Of a stretch of 13,189 nt of DNA, positions 10,615 to 13,189 are shown piece by piece. Source of the stretch: Micromonospora sp. WMMD1082 (GTDB taxonomy: Bacteria; Actinomycetota; Actinomycetes; Mycobacteriales; Micromonosporaceae). Made by a program: the position numbers and the translations under genes. The notes beneath the pieces are model-generated. The model saw only the letters and a list, made by a program, of their open reading frames with translations, was not told the DNA's origin and ran no database searches. The DNA lies in assembly GCF_029626175.1 (NCBI RefSeq), contig NZ_JARUBM010000001.1:1-13189 (forward strand). The letters run 5' to 3'. Position 1 is the first letter of the stretch; each line of letters opens with the position of its first letter.

Positions 10615-11583
10615 TCACTTGGCCGCGCGGCGGACGAGAACGAAGTTGAGCAGCGACATCAAGACGATGATCATGAAGATCGCCCAGGCCACCGCGGCCC
10701 CGTAGCCTGCGGTGCTCAGGTTGTCGATGCCCTTCTCGTACATGTACATGGCCAGGGTCTGGAACTCCCGCTGATTGCCACCGAGGATGCGCCCGTTGGC
10801 GAAGAGCAGCGGCTCGGTGAAGAGCTGCATGCCGCCGATCGTGGAGAGGATGACCACGAAGATGAAGGTGGGCTTGAGCATCGGCAGGGTGATCCGCCAG
10901 AACTGCCGCCACTGACTGGCGCCGTCGATCGCGGCCGCCTCGTACAGGTCCTTCGGGATGGCCTGCATGCCGGCGAGCAGGATCAGGGTGTTGTAGCCGG
11001 TCCACCGCCAGTTGACCATGGTGGCGATCGCCGTCCAGGAACTCCACCGCTGCGCCCGCCAGTCGATCTGGTCCACCCCGACGAAGCTGAGCAGCCAGTT
11101 GAACAGGCCGAACTCGCGCTGGAACAGCATGCCGAAGACGATCGCCACCGCAGCCACCGAGACCACGTTCGGGACGAAGATGGCCATCCGGAAGAAGGTC
11201 TTGGCGCGCAGCAGCGTGCGGTTGAGCAGGTTCGCCAGGAAGAGCGCCAGCAGCAGCTGCGGGATGGTCGACAGGGCGAAGATGCCGAAGGTGTTGACCA
11301 GCGCGTTCCAGAAGTACTCGTCGGAGACCAGCTGGGTGTAGTTGTCGAATCCGATGAACGAGTGATCGCCGATCATGTCCCAGTCGTGCAGCGACATCCA
11401 GGCGGTGCGCAGCATCGGGTACAGCCCGAACACGCCGAAGATCAGGAAGAACGGCGCGATGTAGAGGTACGGCGAGTACTTGAGATCCAGGCGGTTGAGC
11501 AGGTACCCGCGACGACGCCGGGGCGCAGCATCGGGTGGTGGTGGTGCTGGCGACGGCGGCGCCGTCGTGGCCGACAGACTCAT
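10615..11583 (-). CDS. cebF: ABC sugar permease, cello-oligosaccharide uptake
   Basis: A 322-residue MalF-type permease (CUT1 family). A proline-rich and then arginine-rich cytoplasmic tail (1-35, with PRRRRGYL) precedes six predicted membrane segments beginning with YLYIAPFFLIFGVFGLYP. The EAA loop is at about 214-240 (LYEAAAIDGASQWRQFW...LPMLKP). It pairs with CebG in the importer. The ATG at 11583 has AAGGA about 8 bases upstream. It is separated from cebE by 109 bases holding two stem-loops, a common arrangement between a highly expressed binding protein and its permeases. No ATPase gene follows; energy is presumably supplied by a shared MsiK-type ATPase. Confidence 0.93.
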   Translation of the reverse strand: MSLSATTAPPSPAPPPPDAAPRRRRGYLLNRLDLKYSPYLYIAPFFLIFGVFGLYPMLRTAWMSLHDWDMIGDHSFIGFDNYTQLVSDEYFWNALVNTFGIFALSTIPQLLLALFLANLLNRTLLRAKTFFRMAIFVPNVVSVAAVAIVFGMLFQREFGLFNWLLSFVGVDQIDWRAQRWSSWTAIATMVNWRWTGYNTLILLAGMQAIPKDLYEAAAIDGASQWRQFWRITLPMLKPTFIFVVILSTIGGMQLFTEPLLFANGRILGGNQREFQTLAMYMYEKGIDNLSTAGYGAAVAWAIFMIIVLMSLLNFVLVRRAAK

Positions 11584-11600
11584 GCTGTTTTCCTTTTCCG

Positions 11601-11620
11601 GCGAGGCCGGGGGCCCTCGC
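11601..11620 (-). other. Second stem-loop between cebE and cebF
   Basis: GCGAGGCC (11601-11608) pairs with the segment 11612-11620 (one bulged base) across a 3-base loop, giving a compact GC-rich hairpin about 18 bases upstream of the cebF start and close to its ribosome site. It probably acts together with the larger stem at 11643-11685. Confidence 0.4.
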
Positions 11621-11642
11621 GCAGGGGCAACCCAGAAGGGGA

Positions 11643-11685
11643 CCGACCGGTGGCGTCCGGGTAGTCCCCGAACGCCACCGGTTGG
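11643..11685 (-). other. Strong stem-loop after cebE, partial terminator or mRNA stabiliser
   Basis: ACCGGTGGCGT (11646-11656) and ACGCCACCGGT (11672-11682) are perfect complements; the stem extends to 11643/11685 with one G-U pair, and the 15-base loop can form a small inner stem. It starts 8 bases after the cebE stop. Such a hairpin between a binding-protein gene and its permease genes usually lowers readthrough or protects the upstream mRNA, so that more binding protein than permease is made. Confidence 0.65.
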
Positions 11686-11692
11686 GAATCAC

Positions 11693-12979
11693 TCAGAAGG
11701 CGCCCTGAACACCGGCGTCCTTCACGAACTGCTCCCAGGCCTTGTCCTTGCTGGCCTGCCCGTTCTCGAACGACCGCAGGGCCGGCTCGAGCGCGTTCTC
11801 CTTCACCGCCTGGTGCTTCGGGCCCAGGTGCACCGGCTCGATCTTGCTGACGCTCTCGCCGAAGATCTTGCCGGTCGGCGCGTTGCTGAAGTACTCGTTG
11901 GTGTAGCTGAGGAACGCCTCGTTCTGCAGCGCCTCCAGGCTGGTGGGCAGCGGGCCCTTGAGCTTGAAGGCCTCCACCTGGCTGGTGGCGTTGGTCAGGA
12001 ACTCGGCGAGCTTCGCCGCCTCCTTCTGGTGCGCGCTCTGCTCCGGCACGGCCAGCCAGGAGCCGCCCCAGTTGCCGCCGCCACCCGGCACGGCCGCCAC
12101 GTCCCACTTGCCCTTGTTGGCCTCACCGGAGTTGTCCGCCACGATGCCGAGCATCCAGGACGGGCAGAAGGTCGCCGCGAAGGTGCCCTGCTTGAAACCG
12201 CCCGACCACTCGGGCGACCAGGTCGCCGTCTTGGCGGAGATGTCCGCCATCGAGGTCGCGGTCTCCCAGGCCGCCTTCACCGCGGGGCTGCTGTCCGCGA
12301 TGATGTTGTTCTCCTTGTCGTAGAACAGGTCGCTGCCCTGCTGAAAGAGCACGCCGTTGGAGACGGCGGTGATCGAGTCGATGAAGTTCTTGCCGGTGGC
12401 CTGCTTGTACTTCTGGCCGGCCGCGTGGAAGCCGCTCCACTCCGGCCAGAGCGCCGACACCTCGTCCCGCTCGGTGGGCAGGCCGGCCGCCCCGAACAGG
12501 TCCTTGCGGTAGCAGACGGCGAGGCTGCCGACGTCGGTCGGCAGACCGATCAGCCGCCCGTCCGGCGCCTTGCCCAGCTCCCACTTCCAGGGGAGATACT
12601 CGGTGGAGTGGTCGTCGACCAGCGGAGTCAGGTCCACCCAGTTGCGCGGGTTGGCCTTGAACTCGTTGAGGATGCCCTCCTCCAGGGCGGTCACATCGGC
12701 CGCGCCCTTGCCGGTGGCCAGGTAGCGGACCAGCTTGGGCCGGTAGTCGCCGAGCTGGGCGGTCTTGCGCAGCTCGACCTTGATGCCGGTCTGCTGCTCG
12801 TACTGCTTGACGAGCTCGTCGTAGCCGAACTCGCCGAAGGTGTCGACGACGAGCTTGGCGGGCTTGCCGTCCGCGGTCGTCGTGTCGTCGTCGTTGCCGC
12901 AGGCCGCGAGAACACCGCTGGCGGTGACCGCGGCCAGGGCGATCGCCGCCATGCGGGTACGCCGCGTGGTGAGGCTCAT
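11693..12979 (-). CDS. cebE: Cellobiose/cello-oligosaccharide-binding lipoprotein
   Basis: A 428-residue extracellular solute-binding protein (family 1, CUT1 type) anchored to the membrane by lipid. The signal peptide (MSLTTRRTRMAAIALAAV...) ends in the lipobox VLAAC, with Cys27 as the lipidated residue, followed by an acidic GNDDD linker. The body shows family features such as KLVVDTFGEFGYDELVKQYEQQTGIKV at the mature N-terminus (quoted in parts: KLVVDTFGEFGYDELV), GKGAADVTALEEG and GLPTDVGSLAVCYRKDLF. The ATG at 12979 has GAGGGG 5 bases upstream; the frame stays open to a TTG at 13150, but that TTG is the -35 box. It is the first gene of the operon, transcribed from the promoter at 13122-13150 under CebR operators, with a leader of about 135 bases. 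Cello-oligosaccharide specificity is inferred from context. Confidence 0.92.
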   Translation of the reverse strand: MSLTTRRTRMAAIALAAVTASGVLAACGNDDDTTTADGKPAKLVVDTFGEFGYDELVKQYEQQTGIKVELRKTAQLGDYRPKLVRYLATGKGAADVTALEEGILNEFKANPRNWVDLTPLVDDHSTEYLPWKWELGKAPDGRLIGLPTDVGSLAVCYRKDLFGAAGLPTERDEVSALWPEWSGFHAAGQKYKQATGKNFIDSITAVSNGVLFQQGSDLFYDKENNIIADSSPAVKAAWETATSMADISAKTATWSPEWSGGFKQGTFAATFCPSWMLGIVADNSGEANKGKWDVAAVPGGGGNWGGSWLAVPEQSAHQKEAAKLAEFLTNATSQVEAFKLKGPLPTSLEALQNEAFLSYTNEYFSNAPTGKIFGESVSKIEPVHLGPKHQAVKENALEPALRSFENGQASKDKAWEQFVKDAGVQGAF

Positions 12980-13105
12980 CCTGACCCCTCTTTCGGTGGT
13001 GAGGCTTCGTTTACGTGTGGTGGGGGGTGCCGCAGCGCCTGCCGGCGTCGACTCGGACAGCCGGCGTCGGCGCCCCGGATGGCGGGAACTGTGATCCACG
13101 CCTCT

Positions 13106-13119
13106 TGGGAACGCTCCCA
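13106..13119 (-). promoter_or_regulatory. CebR operator 1 of the cebEFG-bglC operon
   Basis: TGGGAACGCTCCCA matches 13 of 14 positions of the CebR palindrome. It begins 2 bases downstream of the predicted -10 box, so it covers the expected transcription start. Confidence 0.88.
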
Positions 13120-13121
13120 TG

Positions 13122-13150
13122 AGATTGCCGGGAGGTGTCAGGAGTGTCAA
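13122..13150 (-). promoter_or_regulatory. Predicted promoter of the cebEFG-bglC operon
   Basis: On the - strand a perfect -35 TTGACA (13145-13150) is followed after 17 bases by CAATCT (13122-13127), an acceptable -10. The predicted start near 13115 lies inside operator 1. The two CebR boxes flank this promoter on both sides. Confidence 0.7.
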
Positions 13151-13158
13151 TAGTCCGA

Positions 13159-13172
13159 TGGGAGCGATCCCA
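13159..13172 (-). promoter_or_regulatory. CebR operator 2, upstream of the -35 box
   Basis: TGGGAGCGATCCCA matches 13 of 14 positions of the CebR palindrome. It lies 8 bases upstream of the -35 box, and its centre is 53 bases from that of operator 1, about five helical turns. The 17 bases from here to the window end show no gene. Confidence 0.85.
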
Positions 13173-13189
13173 GATCGTTACCGCGAAAA

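Noticed and set aside
12980..13150. Longer cebE start (TTG at 13150)
   Set aside because: The TTG is part of the -35 TTGACA box, the added residues are not signal-peptide-like, and ATG at 12979 has a good ribosome site and gives a proper lipoprotein signal.
11480..13153. 557-codon + strand open frame opposite cebE
   Set aside because: Antisense of cebE and its promoter; Gly/Arg/Leu-rich with no family signature.

Overview
The window is very GC-rich, tightly packed DNA with GGAGG-type ribosome sites and strong G/C third positions. This points to an actinomycete. The gene content (an ACT-GNAT acetyltransferase like one described in Micromonospora aurantiaca, BioB with BsaP, CebR-type cellulose control) fits the Micromonosporaceae best; the genus is an inference.

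Layout. Bases 2-1520 (+ strand) hold the end of a biotin operon: the 3' part of bioB, the small cysteine-rich partner bsaP overlapping its stop codon, and a GNAT acetyltransferase. Everything after that is on the - strand. Bases 1555-4629 encode a secreted modular GH9 cellulase (GH9, CBM3c, two FN3, CBM2) with its own promoter and a CebR operator. A 477-base intergenic stretch (4630-5106) carries that promoter, a large inverted repeat and two terminator-like hairpins. Bases 5107-6978 hold two paralogous ACT-domain genes, one fused to a GNAT acetyltransferase. Bases 7203-12979 are a complete cellobiose/cello-oligosaccharide uptake locus read from high to low coordinates: cebE (binding lipoprotein), cebF and cebG (permeases), bglC (GH1 beta-glucosidase), then cebR (LacI-family repressor). 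The right edge (13106-13172) is the cebE promoter with two CebR operators.

How the parts work together. The GH9 enzyme would cut cellulose outside the cell. CebEFG would import cellobiose or short cellodextrins, powered by an ATPase encoded elsewhere (probably MsiK, since none is present here). BglC would split them to glucose inside. CebR would repress both the uptake operon and the cellulase until the inducer is bound. Three 14-base palindromes matching 13 of 14 positions of TGGGAGCGCTCCCA, each placed at a recognisable promoter, tie the two loci into one regulon.

No mobile element, tRNA, rRNA or CRISPR array was seen. The least explained elements are the 24-base-arm inverted repeat at 4930-4990, whose core octamer recurs inside the cellulase promoter; the arginine/proline-rich repeat tract before the cellulase signal peptide; and the ACT-only/ACT-GNAT gene pair. 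The best defined biochemical oddity is a BioB lacking one [2Fe-2S] ligand next to its auxiliary protein gene.
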